Assembly: GCA_900544755.1 (NCBI GenBank)
Contig: UQWQ01000080.1
Coordinates: 1 to 8,480 of the forward strand
Direction of reading: 5' to 3'
DNA from: an uncultured Collinsella sp.
GTDB lineage: Bacteria > Actinomycetota > Coriobacteriia > Coriobacteriales > Coriobacteriaceae
Length of the DNA stretch: 8,480 nucleotides
Made by a program: the position numbers and the translations under genes. The first letter of the stretch is position 1. Each line of letters opens with the position of its first letter. Below are positions 1 to 6,217 of the stretch, one piece after another. Below the pieces are notes generated by a model. It was given only the letters and a program-made list of their open reading frames with translations. It did not search any database and had not been told where the DNA came from.

Positions 1-772
1 CGGTCACGTAGTCGGCGACTGCCTTGACCTCGGGCATGGCGTTGCCCATGGCTACAGCCGTCTCGACGGCGGCGAGCATACCCAGATCGTTGCCGGAATC
101 GCCAAAGCCAAAGGTGCGCGCGTTGCCGGTGCGACCCAGGTATTCCAGCGCTCGCGCCACGCCCACGCCCTTGTCGATGCCCTTGGGGCTCAGCTCGCGA
201 TTCTGACCACCGGTGTTGCACAGCTCAAACTCGCGCTCGATAAAGCCGTCATCGTTGGCTACGCGAGCCAGGTCGTACGCGTTAATGCACACCTTGCCTA
301 CGCGCAAGCGGCCATCGACGCGCATCTGGTCGGTGCCATGCACCACGCCGGCGCCTAGCAGAAATGACTGTTCGACACCAACTGGCTCAAGTGAATAGGT
401 GGCACCGTTCGTCTCGAACAACGCCTCGCCGCCCGCCACAGTAATGCGACGCGCGAGCTCCTCAACAATGTCCTCGTCAATGCAGTCCTCGTGTGCCACG
501 CGGCCCTCGACCTCGAGCGTGGCCCCCGCCATGGCAACGATACCCGCCGGGTTCAGCGCGCGCAGGCCATCGGCAATCAGCCACAAGGGGCGACCCGTGC
601 AGATAAACGCCTGGTGCCCCGCATCGCGCAGACGATGAAACGCCTCGATGACCGCCTGCGAGGGGCGCACCGCCGAAAAATCCTTATCGGTCATGTTATC
701 GGGATCGAACGACGTCAGCGTGCCGTCCACGTCAAAAAAGAGCACGGCGGAATCGGGGCACGCATCAATCAT
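1..772 (-). CDS. HAD-IIB (Cof-type) family phosphatase, 3' end beyond the left edge
   Basis: The open frame runs from an ATG at 772 to the window edge without a stop, giving 257 residues. It carries the full set of haloacid dehalogenase motifs. Motif I is FFDVDGTLT, with nucleophile Asp14 and acid/base Asp16. Motif II is ICTGR, with Thr59. Motif III is the Lys of SPKGIDKG, Lys197. Motif IV is GFGDSGNDLGML, with Asp225 and Asp229 as Mg2+ ligands. The cap insert between motifs II and III (about residues 85-190) and the SPKGxxKG signature place it in subfamily IIB, the Cof-type cytosolic phosphatases of sugar phosphates and similar small phosphoesters. The substrate cannot be read from the sequence. 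Family members are usually 260-280 residues, so only the last few to about 20 residues should be missing. The start is supported by a GAAAGGAA ribosome binding site about 5 nt upstream. The gene is divergent from rlmKL, and nothing links the two functionally. Confidence 0.9.
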   Translation of the reverse strand, partial: MIDACPDSAVLFFDVDGTLTSFDPDNMTDKDFSAVRPSQAVIEAFHRLRDAGHQAFICTGRPLWLIADGLRALNPAGIVAMAGATLEVEGRVAHEDCIDEDIVEELARRITVAGGEALFETNGATYSLEPVGVEQSFLLGAGVVHGTDQMRVDGRLRVGKVCINAYDLARVANDDGFIEREFELCNTGGQNRELSPKGIDKGVGVARALEYLGRTGNARTFGFGDSGNDLGMLAAVETAVAMGNAMPEVKAVADYVT

Positions 773-847
773 ATGGGTTCCTTTCGAGGATAAGGGCAAA
801 CGAAGCATCCATCATATAATGGAGCGACGCAACCAGAGAGGTCACCC
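773..847. promoter_or_regulatory. Divergent promoter region between the HAD phosphatase and rlmKL
   Basis: This 75-bp spacer is the only non-coding DNA between two divergent genes. A perfect -10 hexamer TATAAT lies at 815-820 on the plus strand. It predicts an rlmKL transcript start near 827 and a leader of about 20 nt. No good -35 is seen at the expected distance: 792-797 reads AAGGGC. The rlmKL ribosome binding site is AGAGAGG at about 835-841, 6 nt before the ATG at 848. On the minus strand the overlapping bases give TATGAT (816 to 811), a plausible -10 for the HAD gene, also without a clear -35. The two genes may therefore share an overlapping promoter core. The -10 assignment is by eye. 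Confidence 0.5.
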
Positions 848-3409
848 ATGGAATTTTACGCAAGCTGCCCCGAGGGCTTTGAGTCCGCACTCGCCGATGA
901 GCTTAAACGCCTCGGGCTTTCGCATGTCCGCCGCCTGAAGGGCCGCGCTACATTTGAGGGCGAGCTCGAAGAAGGCTACCGCGCCTGCCTGTGGTCGCGC
1001 CTGGCCAGCCGCGTGTTTGTGGTGCTCGGGCGCTTTGGGGCACAGGATGCCGATGAGTTGTACGACAGCGTTTACGACATCGCCTGGGAGAACATCGTCC
1101 GCCCCGGCGCCACCATCGCCATTACCGCCCGCGGCGTGACCGAGCAGCTGCGCAACACGCGCTTCTCGGCCCTGCGTGCCAAAGACGCGCTGTGCGACCG
1201 CCTGGCCGAGACCACGGGACGTCGCGCCGATGTCGATGCCGCCGACCCCGATGTTCACCTACTGCTTTCGCTGCGCCAGCGCCGCGCGAGCATAAGCCTA
1301 GACCTTTCGGGCGACCCGCTGTTCAAACGCCTGCCGCCCGCCGCGACTCGTGCCGGCGAGGGCGCACACGTGTTGCGCCCCGACTACGCCGCCCTGGTGC
1401 TGGCGCAGGTCGGCTGGACCGCACTATGCGAGTGCGAGCTGACGTCCGACGATTACGAGAACGAAGCCCTTCCCACGCTGATCGATGCCTCGTGCGCCGG
1501 CGGCGGTCTGCTGCTGGAGGCCGTGAACATTCTGACCGACCGCGCCCCGGGCGTCGCACGCGAGCGCTGGGGCTTTGAGGGCTGGCAGCTGCACGATGCC
1601 GCCCTGTGGGAGCAGCTGCTTGCCGAGGCGCGCGGGCGCGAGGCGGCAGCGCGCGAGCGCCAGGCGCGCATCGTGGCCGTGGATGTTGACCCCGCCGCCC
1701 GCAAGACCGCTGAGCGCATGGTTAAATGTGCCGGCTACAAGCGCTTTGTCGATTTTTGCGCCGCCAAGTCCGCCACCGTACTGGACCACGCGGGCGCTGT
1801 CGCCGGCGCCGCCGTGGTCGCGGATACGACCGAGACACCGCTTTCGCTCATGCATGACACCATGACGCTCATCGGCGAGTTGCGCCGCGCGCCCGAGCTT
1901 GCCGCGGCGCCGGTCGCCGCGCTCACCCGCGACGGATTGCTGGCCCGCGCGCTCCACACCGAGCCCGAGCGCTCGATCGCCGTCATGCCCAACAACGAAG
2001 AGGCGACCGTCGAAGTCTGGCCTTCGCTCGACCACGCCGCCGCAGCGTTTGAGGCTGCGACCAGTGCGGAGGCCGAGGCTGCGGATGCCAACGAAGTCAA
2101 CGATGAAGCCGCCGCTTCCGCCATGCCCGAGCCTGCCGCCATGCTCGACCTGGGCGACGGCAAGCCGCTGCCCGTGCTCATCCCCGAGTCCGAGCAGTTC
2201 GCCAACCGCCTGCGCAAGAACGCACGCCTGCGCCGCAAGTGGGCCAAACGCGAGGGCGTAAGCTGCTACCGCGTCTACGATGCCGACCTGCCCGACTACT
2301 CCGCCGCCATCGACCTGTACGAGGGCTGTCCGCAGACGCCGGGCCGCTGGCTCGTCATCGCCGAATACGCCGCGCCCAAGTCCATCGACCCCGCACTGGC
2401 CCAAGCCCGTATGCTCGATATTCTGGCCATCGCGCCGCGCATCCTGGATGTTCCGGCCGAGCACGTGCACGCCAAGGCCCGCATGCGCTCGCGCGGCGGC
2501 TCGCAGTACGGCAAGCAGGGCGCCGGCAAGGGCGGCCCGGGCGAGCGTGCCAACATCGCGCGCCGTCGCCTGCCGCTCATCGAGGAGGGCGGCCTTACCT
2601 TTGCCGTCAACTTTGACGACTATCTGGATGTGGGCATCTTCCTGGACCACCGCGTCACCCGCAACCTAGTGCGCGAGCACGCCAAGCAGGCGCGCCGCTT
2701 CCTCAACCTGTTTGCCTACACCGGCACTGCCACCTGCTATGCGGCAGACAGCGGCGTCGAGGAGACCGTGACGGTCGACCTCTCCAACACCTATCTGGAC
2801 TGGGCCGAGCGCAACATGCGCCAGAACGGCTTTGTGGGGCCTCAGCATCATTTTGTGCGCGACGACGTGCTCGCCTGGATTCGCGACCAGCGCCAGACGC
2901 GCAACCGCTGGGACCTGATCTTTGTCGACCCGCCCACGTTTTCGAACTCGTCCAAGATGGGCCGTCGCACCTGGGATGTCCAGCGCGACCATGTTGAGCT
3001 TTTGGCCGGCGTATCGCGCCTGCTCGCGCAGGGCGGCCATGCCATCTTTAGCTGCAACCTGCGCGGCTTTCGCCCCGAGACGCGCAAGCTTGCGCGCGCA
3101 GGCGTGGTGCTGGAGGACATTACGGCGCAGACCATCCCCGAGGATTTCGCGCGCAACCAGAAGGTGCACCACTGCTACATCGTGCGCCGCCTGCCCATCG
3201 AGGACGCCATGGCCGAGGTCGGCTTTAGCGCCGAGGAAATTGCCGAGCGCGTCGAGGAACTGCGCAACCCCGGAGCCCGCAAGCCTCGCGCAACGGCGCC
3301 CGCGCACGCGCAGGCCGGCGTCCGAGGACCGCACGGCGACGACAAGCCCGCCTGCTCAGGCAAGCCCAAAAAGAAGAAGTTCTACGCCAGCAAGCCCAAG
3401 GGCAAATAA
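848..3409 (+). CDS. rlmKL: Fused 23S rRNA methyltransferase RlmKL with a degenerate RlmL half
   Basis: This 853-residue protein aligns along its length with E. coli RlmKL (about 700 aa), which makes m2G2445 (RlmL half) and m7G2069 (RlmK half) in 23S rRNA. Residues 1-160 are a THUMP-type RNA-binding region ending in SISLDLSGDPL. The RlmL methyltransferase covers about 170-390. The RlmK half begins near 450 (NRLRKNARLRRKWAKREG, then CYRVYDADLPDY). It has motif I FLNLFAYTGTATC (618-630), the acidic strand VTVDLSNTYLDWAERN (641-656), motif IV FVDPPTFSNS (692-701) and WDVQRDH (709-715), all intact. The RlmL half is abnormal: the expected CGSGT SAM motif reads DASCAGGG (213-220), and no NPPYG motif is found where it should lie (about 322-332). 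Only m7G2069 activity is therefore confidently predicted. Extra length comes from an Ala/Glu-rich linker (about 395-440) and a basic C-terminal tail (about 838-853) with KPKKKK. The start is the ATG after AGAGAGG; M-EFYASCPEG matches the family N-terminus. Confidence 0.93.
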   Translation: MEFYASCPEGFESALADELKRLGLSHVRRLKGRATFEGELEEGYRACLWSRLASRVFVVLGRFGAQDADELYDSVYDIAWENIVRPGATIAITARGVTEQLRNTRFSALRAKDALCDRLAETTGRRADVDAADPDVHLLLSLRQRRASISLDLSGDPLFKRLPPAATRAGEGAHVLRPDYAALVLAQVGWTALCECELTSDDYENEALPTLIDASCAGGGLLLEAVNILTDRAPGVARERWGFEGWQLHDAALWEQLLAEARGREAAARERQARIVAVDVDPAARKTAERMVKCAGYKRFVDFCAAKSATVLDHAGAVAGAAVVADTTETPLSLMHDTMTLIGELRRAPELAAAPVAALTRDGLLARALHTEPERSIAVMPNNEEATVEVWPSLDHAAAAFEAATSAEAEAADANEVNDEAAASAMPEPAAMLDLGDGKPLPVLIPESEQFANRLRKNARLRRKWAKREGVSCYRVYDADLPDYSAAIDLYEGCPQTPGRWLVIAEYAAPKSIDPALAQARMLDILAIAPRILDVPAEHVHAKARMRSRGGSQYGKQGAGKGGPGERANIARRRLPLIEEGGLTFAVNFDDYLDVGIFLDHRVTRNLVREHAKQARRFLNLFAYTGTATCYAADSGVEETVTVDLSNTYLDWAERNMRQNGFVGPQHHFVRDDVLAWIRDQRQTRNRWDLIFVDPPTFSNSSKMGRRTWDVQRDHVELLAGVSRLLAQGGHAIFSCNLRGFRPETRKLARAGVVLEDITAQTIPEDFARNQKVHHCYIVRRLPIEDAMAEVGFSAEEIAERVEELRNPGARKPRATAPAHAQAGVRGPHGDDKPACSGKPKKKKFYASKPKGK

Positions 3410-3413
3410 ACAA

Positions 3414-3480
3414 AGTTGCGGTGGAATACGGACTGTTTTGCCTGGAATTAGGCAAATTTAGACCGTATTTCACCGCAACT
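3414..3480. terminator. Long imperfect palindrome, probable kdpE terminator between convergent genes
   Basis: Arm 3414-3431 pairs with 3463-3480 over 18 positions. The only departure is 3424 (G) against 3470 (T), a G-U pair in plus-strand RNA. Inside it, TTTGCCT (3437-3443) pairs with AGGCAAA (3450-3456) around a 6-nt loop GGAATT. Three more pairs (3433-3435 with 3459-3461) bridge the internal loop, so nearly the whole 67 nt folds into one hairpin. On the minus strand the hairpin is followed by TTTGTTTATTT, running into the end of rlmKL, which suits a terminator for kdpDE. On the plus strand there is no T tract, so it is less clearly a terminator for rlmKL, whose stop codon is 4 nt upstream. 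Its length and symmetry also fit a dispersed palindromic repeat. Confidence 0.75.
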
Positions 3481-3504
3481 CATATTGGGATGGTGGTTGG
3501 CGAT

Positions 3505-4218
3505 CTAGCCTTGGATGACCAATCGGTAGCCGATGCCCACATGCGTCTGGATATAGCGCGGATGCGCGGGGTCGGACTCGATCTTTTTGCGCAGCGTGCC
3601 CATAAAGACGCGCAGGCTCGCCAGGTCGCTCTTGGTCGCCGTGCCCCAAATCTCGTGGAGGATAAACTGGTGCGTCAACACCTTGTCGGCGTTGTGCGCC
3701 AGCAGGCACAGGAGCTTGTACTCGATCGGCGTCAGGTGCAGTTCCTCGCCATCCATCATGGCGATGCCAGCATCAAAATCGATATGCAGCTCACCGGTAT
3801 CGAACGAGCCCTCGGAGGCAACGCCGCCCGTTTGCGCATACGAAAGGCGCCTGAGCGTCGTGCGAATGCGCGCGAGCAGTTCCTCGACCGAAAACGGCTT
3901 GGTCAGGTAGTCGTCGGCACCAGCATCGAGCGCGCGGATCTTGTCCGCGTCCTCGCTGCGCGCCGAGACCACGATGATCGGCATGCCCGACCACGTGCGC
4001 ACCGACTCCACCACCTTGACGCCGTCCATATCGGGCAGGCCCAGATCGAGCAGCACAATGCTCGGCGCCTGCGACGAGGCGGCGGCGATGGCAGCATGTG
4101 CGGTCTCCACGGCCATATGGCGCAAGCCGTGCGCCTCGAGCGCGGCGACGATAAGGTTGCGGACGGCGGGATCGTCCTCAACGACCAAGATGAGCGGTTT
4201 CACGGCAGAGTTCGGCAC
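3505..4218 (-). CDS. kdpE: KdpE-like OmpR-family response regulator
   Basis: This 237-residue protein is a winged-helix response regulator; E. coli KdpE has 225 residues. The receiver domain (about 8-122) has the acidic pair Asp15-Asp16, phospho-acceptor Asp58 in VLLDLGLPDMDG, Ser85 in VVSARSED, and Lys107 in DDYLTKPFS. The OmpR/PhoB DNA-binding domain (about 145-235) has LTPIEYKLLCLLAHNADKVL, ILHEIWG, SLRVFMGTLRKKIE and RYIQTHVGIGYRL, which is the KdpE version of this domain. Phosphotransfer from the kinase upstream would control DNA binding, probably at potassium-related promoters. The start is a GTG at 4218, chosen because AAGGAG (4226-4231) lies 7 nt upstream. Longer in-frame starts would read back into kdpD with no ribosome binding site. 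Only 4 nt separate it from the kdpD stop, so the two are translationally linked in one operon. Confidence 0.92.
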   Translation of the reverse strand: MPNSAVKPLILVVEDDPAVRNLIVAALEAHGLRHMAVETAHAAIAAASSQAPSIVLLDLGLPDMDGVKVVESVRTWSGMPIIVVSARSEDADKIRALDAGADDYLTKPFSVEELLARIRTTLRRLSYAQTGGVASEGSFDTGELHIDFDAGIAMMDGEELHLTPIEYKLLCLLAHNADKVLTHQFILHEIWGTATKSDLASLRVFMGTLRKKIESDPAHPRYIQTHVGIGYRLVIQG

Positions 4219-4222
4219 AGCG

Positions 4223-5848
4223 CTACTCCTTATCAAACGAAACGTCGGCGGCGGGAAGCTCGATCGTAAAGACCGAGCCGTGCGGGTCCGCCGCGGCAAC
4301 CTCTATGCTACCGCCATGCGCCAGCGCAATGGAGCGGCAAAGCGAAAGCCCCAGGCCCACACTGCGTCGGCTATCGGCCAAACCATGGTTGGCGGTGTAG
4401 AACGACTCAAAGATACGCTCGCGGTCCTCGGGAGCAATGCCCGGGCCGTCATCGGCCACCGAGCACGCCACGCGTCCATCGCCGGCATCAATCGAGATCA
4501 CGATATGCGAGCCTGCGGGCGTGTAGGTAATGGCATTGTTCACCAGGTTTACCACCAGCTGCACCATCAGGCGCGCATCGACATTGACGAGCGCCGGCTC
4601 ATCGCTCGCCACCACCTTAAGATCGTGCTCGCGCACGGCCGGATTAACATGGCGCAGCGCCTCCTCGACGATATCGTCCATAAGCTCGAGCGTGGTCGAC
4701 AGATGCATGCCGCCGCCCTCGAGCTTGGTGATGGCAAGCAGGTTCTCGACGGTGGCGTTGAGCCACAGCGCATCCGAGCGAATGGATAGCAGCAGGCCGC
4801 GGCGCGTCTGGGCATCGAGCACCGCGGTGCCGGTCGAACCCTGATCGAGCAGCACGTCGGCATTACCCGAAATACTGGTAAGCGGCGTGCGCAGATCGTG
4901 CGAGATGGAGCGCAGCAGATTGGCGCGCAGCTGCTCATTTTTGGCAAGCACCGCCGCCTCCTCGCGGGCCTCCATGGCGCGGGCGCGATCGAGTGCCAGC
5001 TCGCCTTCGCTCACGATGGCATCGGAAAGTGTCCGCTCCTCGTGCGTCAGCACGTCGGGCTCGGCAACGATAGCCAACACGCCCACCACCGAGGCGGGAT
5101 CGCCCGCGCGCACCATGGTGTCGCCCGAGCGCACGGTCAGGTAGATGCCGTAGAACGCCGAGCCGCCGTAGGTGGCATCGAGCGGCGTTCCCACATAGGC
5201 GGACGCCGAGAGCCGCGGCGGCATCTGCGGCGCCAGTTCATGCACCGGCGCGACATCGCCCACGGCCGTGTATGTCGCACGCGGCAGCAGGTCATCGCCC
5301 TCGGCGTCGGCGCTGTACCACACGACAGGACAGCCCGAAAGACGTGCCAGCTGCGTTGCCATAGCATGGACAATCTGCTGCTGATCGGCGCAGCGCTGCA
5401 GCATGCGGTTGGTCTCGAGCACCATCTGCGTGCGCCGATCGCTGGCGGCGGCCTGCGCCAAGGCACGACGCAGGGCAAGCGAAATCGAGCTCGACACGAG
5501 CGAGACCGAAAACATGATGAAGAACATGCCAGGATAGACGCGGTCGATAAACGACAGCGAGTAGCGCGGGTCGACAAACAGGAAGTTGTAGAGCGCCACG
5601 GCGGCAGCCGAACTCAGCAGGCAATACAGGCGGCTCCAGGTAAAGAATGCGCACAGCTGCACGGCGAACACATAGACGATCATGATGCTCGGCGCGAGAC
5701 CCGGATGGTCGAGCAGCGCGCCCACAATCGTCGCCGCGACCAACAGCCCCACCGATACGCAGGCGTCATACAGAGGAGTGCGGCGCGTCAGCGTCGTGCG
5801 CCGCCACCAAAAGTTCTCGGCAATATCGCCGTCCGCATGGACGTCCAT
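4223..5848 (-). CDS. kdpD: Short KdpD-like sensor histidine kinase lacking the KdpD and USP domains
   Basis: This 541-residue membrane histidine kinase is homologous to the C-terminal portion of KdpD (E. coli KdpD is 894 aa). Residues 28-127 are a DUF4118-type region with four hydrophobic segments (about 29-46, 51-70, 75-92, 105-126). The motif FVDPRYSLSF (91-100) is typical of KdpD. A GAF-like region spans about 145-290. The dimerisation/phosphoacceptor motif is LRSISHDLRTPLT, with His317. The ATPase domain has N-box NLVNNAITYTP (434-444), G1 box DDGPGI (466-471), F-box IFESFY (479-484) and G2 box VGLGLSLCRSIALAHGG (497-513). All catalytic boxes look intact. The N-terminal KdpD domain with Walker A and the universal-stress domain are absent. 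No remnant is visible upstream, where 113 nt of non-coding DNA leads to another gene. It should phosphorylate the KdpE encoded 4 nt downstream. The signal sensed is unknown. The ATG at 5848 is preceded by GAGAGAGGGG about 10 nt upstream, a spacing slightly longer than ideal. Confidence 0.9.
   Translation of the reverse strand: MDVHADGDIAENFWWRRTTLTRRTPLYDACVSVGLLVAATIVGALLDHPGLAPSIMIVYVFAVQLCAFFTWSRLYCLLSSAAAVALYNFLFVDPRYSLSFIDRVYPGMFFIMFSVSLVSSSISLALRRALAQAAASDRRTQMVLETNRMLQRCADQQQIVHAMATQLARLSGCPVVWYSADAEGDDLLPRATYTAVGDVAPVHELAPQMPPRLSASAYVGTPLDATYGGSAFYGIYLTVRSGDTMVRAGDPASVVGVLAIVAEPDVLTHEERTLSDAIVSEGELALDRARAMEAREEAAVLAKNEQLRANLLRSISHDLRTPLTSISGNADVLLDQGSTGTAVLDAQTRRGLLLSIRSDALWLNATVENLLAITKLEGGGMHLSTTLELMDDIVEEALRHVNPAVREHDLKVVASDEPALVNVDARLMVQLVVNLVNNAITYTPAGSHIVISIDAGDGRVACSVADDGPGIAPEDRERIFESFYTANHGLADSRRSVGLGLSLCRSIALAHGGSIEVAAADPHGSVFTIELPAADVSFDKE
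4226..4231 (-). promoter_or_regulatory. Ribosome binding site of kdpE that fixes its GTG start
   Basis: AAGGAG on the minus strand lies inside the last codons of kdpD and 7 nt before GTG at 4218. It supports the GTG over the upstream in-frame starts near 4299, and indicates translational coupling with kdpD. Confidence 0.8.
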
Positions 5849-5868
5849 CAGCGCCCCGCCCCTCTCTC

Positions 5869-5915
5869 AAAAACAAAAACCACCACAAAGGGGACAGGCA
5901 CCTTTGTGGTGGTTT
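5869..5915 (-). terminator. Intrinsic terminator directly upstream of kdpD
   Basis: On the minus strand, AAACCACCACAAAGG (5915-5901) pairs perfectly over 15 bp with CCTTTGTGGTGGTTT (5891-5877) around a 9-nt loop. The stem is followed by a T-rich tract, TTGTTTTT (5876-5869), just beyond its terminal Ts. This is a strong Rho-independent terminator by sequence. It would end transcripts from kup and the small membrane gene. The tract ends only 20 nt before the kdpD ATG, so kdpD expression must pass through this element or start within it. Confidence 0.85.
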
Positions 5916-5930
5916 CCCCTTGTGGTGGTT
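5916..5930 (-). repeat. Second copy of the terminator 5' arm, able to compete for pairing
   Basis: On the minus strand AACCACCACAAGGGG (5930-5916) sits just upstream of the terminator and repeats its 5' arm with one A deleted. It can pair with the same 3' arm (5893-5878) over about 15 bp with one bulged base, giving an alternative hairpin that excludes the proximal arm. On the plus strand it reads as a direct repeat of CCTTTGTGGTGGTT. It could be decay or duplication of a palindromic repeat, or a working alternative fold. Confidence 0.6.
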
Positions 5931-5961
5931 CCAAGTGTATAGCCTTTGCAACCGGCGGTCG

Positions 5962-6156
5962 CTAGACAAACAGCACGTGCGCGAGCAGGGCACACACGCA
6001 CACCGCTCCAAATACCAGTGCCACGATCGAAATTACGCGATCGGCCATATCCATGTTGGAGCGGTTCGTCAAAAACCGATCTTCGGCGGCGTCGGCACGT
6101 GCCTCACGTACCAGCTCGGCAACCACCTCGCGGCCATCAAGCATCTTTGCATCCAT
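5962..6156 (-). CDS. Small single-pass membrane protein between kup and kdpD (64 aa)
   Basis: I do not recognise the family. The 64-residue product has a charged, probably helical N-terminal part (about 1-39, with DGREVVAELVREARADAAED) and one hydrophobic segment at the C-terminus (about 41-63, ISIVALVFGAVCVCALLAH). It ends one to three residues after that segment. Positive charges before the segment and none after it suggest the N-terminus is cytoplasmic, with tail-anchored topology. The start at 6156 is chosen because GGGGAGG (6162-6168) lies exactly 5 nt upstream. The frame is open to an ATG at 6186 (74 aa), but that start has only a weaker GGAG 10 nt away. The gene lies 61 nt after the kup stop with no terminator in between, and is followed by the terminator at 5869-5915. 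It therefore probably shares kup's transcript. A role as a Kup accessory or regulatory peptide is an inference from position only. Confidence 0.7.
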   Translation of the reverse strand: MDAKMLDGREVVAELVREARADAAEDRFLTNRSNMDMADRVISIVALVFGAVCVCALLAHVLFV

Positions 6157-6161
6157 GTTTG

Positions 6162-6168
6162 CCTCCCC
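6162..6168 (-). promoter_or_regulatory. Strong ribosome binding site of the small membrane protein
   Basis: GGGGAGG on the minus strand is 5 nt before the ATG at 6156. It is among the best Shine-Dalgarno sequences in the window. It is the main evidence that this short frame is translated, and that translation begins at 6156 rather than at 6186. Confidence 0.75.
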
Positions 6169-6217
6169 GGTCTCAATCTTGTCCATCGAAAACCAACTCC
6201 GTGCAACCTGTCGGCGC

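Noticed and set aside
1424..2650. A 408-codon open frame antisense to rlmKL
   Set aside because: It lies wholly opposite a well-supported gene, has composition typical of a GC-rich shadow frame, contains no recognisable domain and has no good ribosome binding site.
3485..3500. TGGTGGTT resembling part of the arm near kdpD
   Set aside because: The shared stretch is short and has no matching arm nearby, so it is likely coincidence.
5849..5961. Possible frameshifted remnant of the missing KdpD N-terminal and USP domains
   Set aside because: The stretch is only 113 nt, is filled by the repeat and terminator, and is bounded by another gene. There is no coding remnant, so the short kinase is not a local pseudogene.
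4898..5965. A 355-codon plus-strand open frame opposite kdpD
   Set aside because: The product is rich in His, Arg and Gln, with no domain structure. The opposite strand has a kinase with all catalytic boxes intact.
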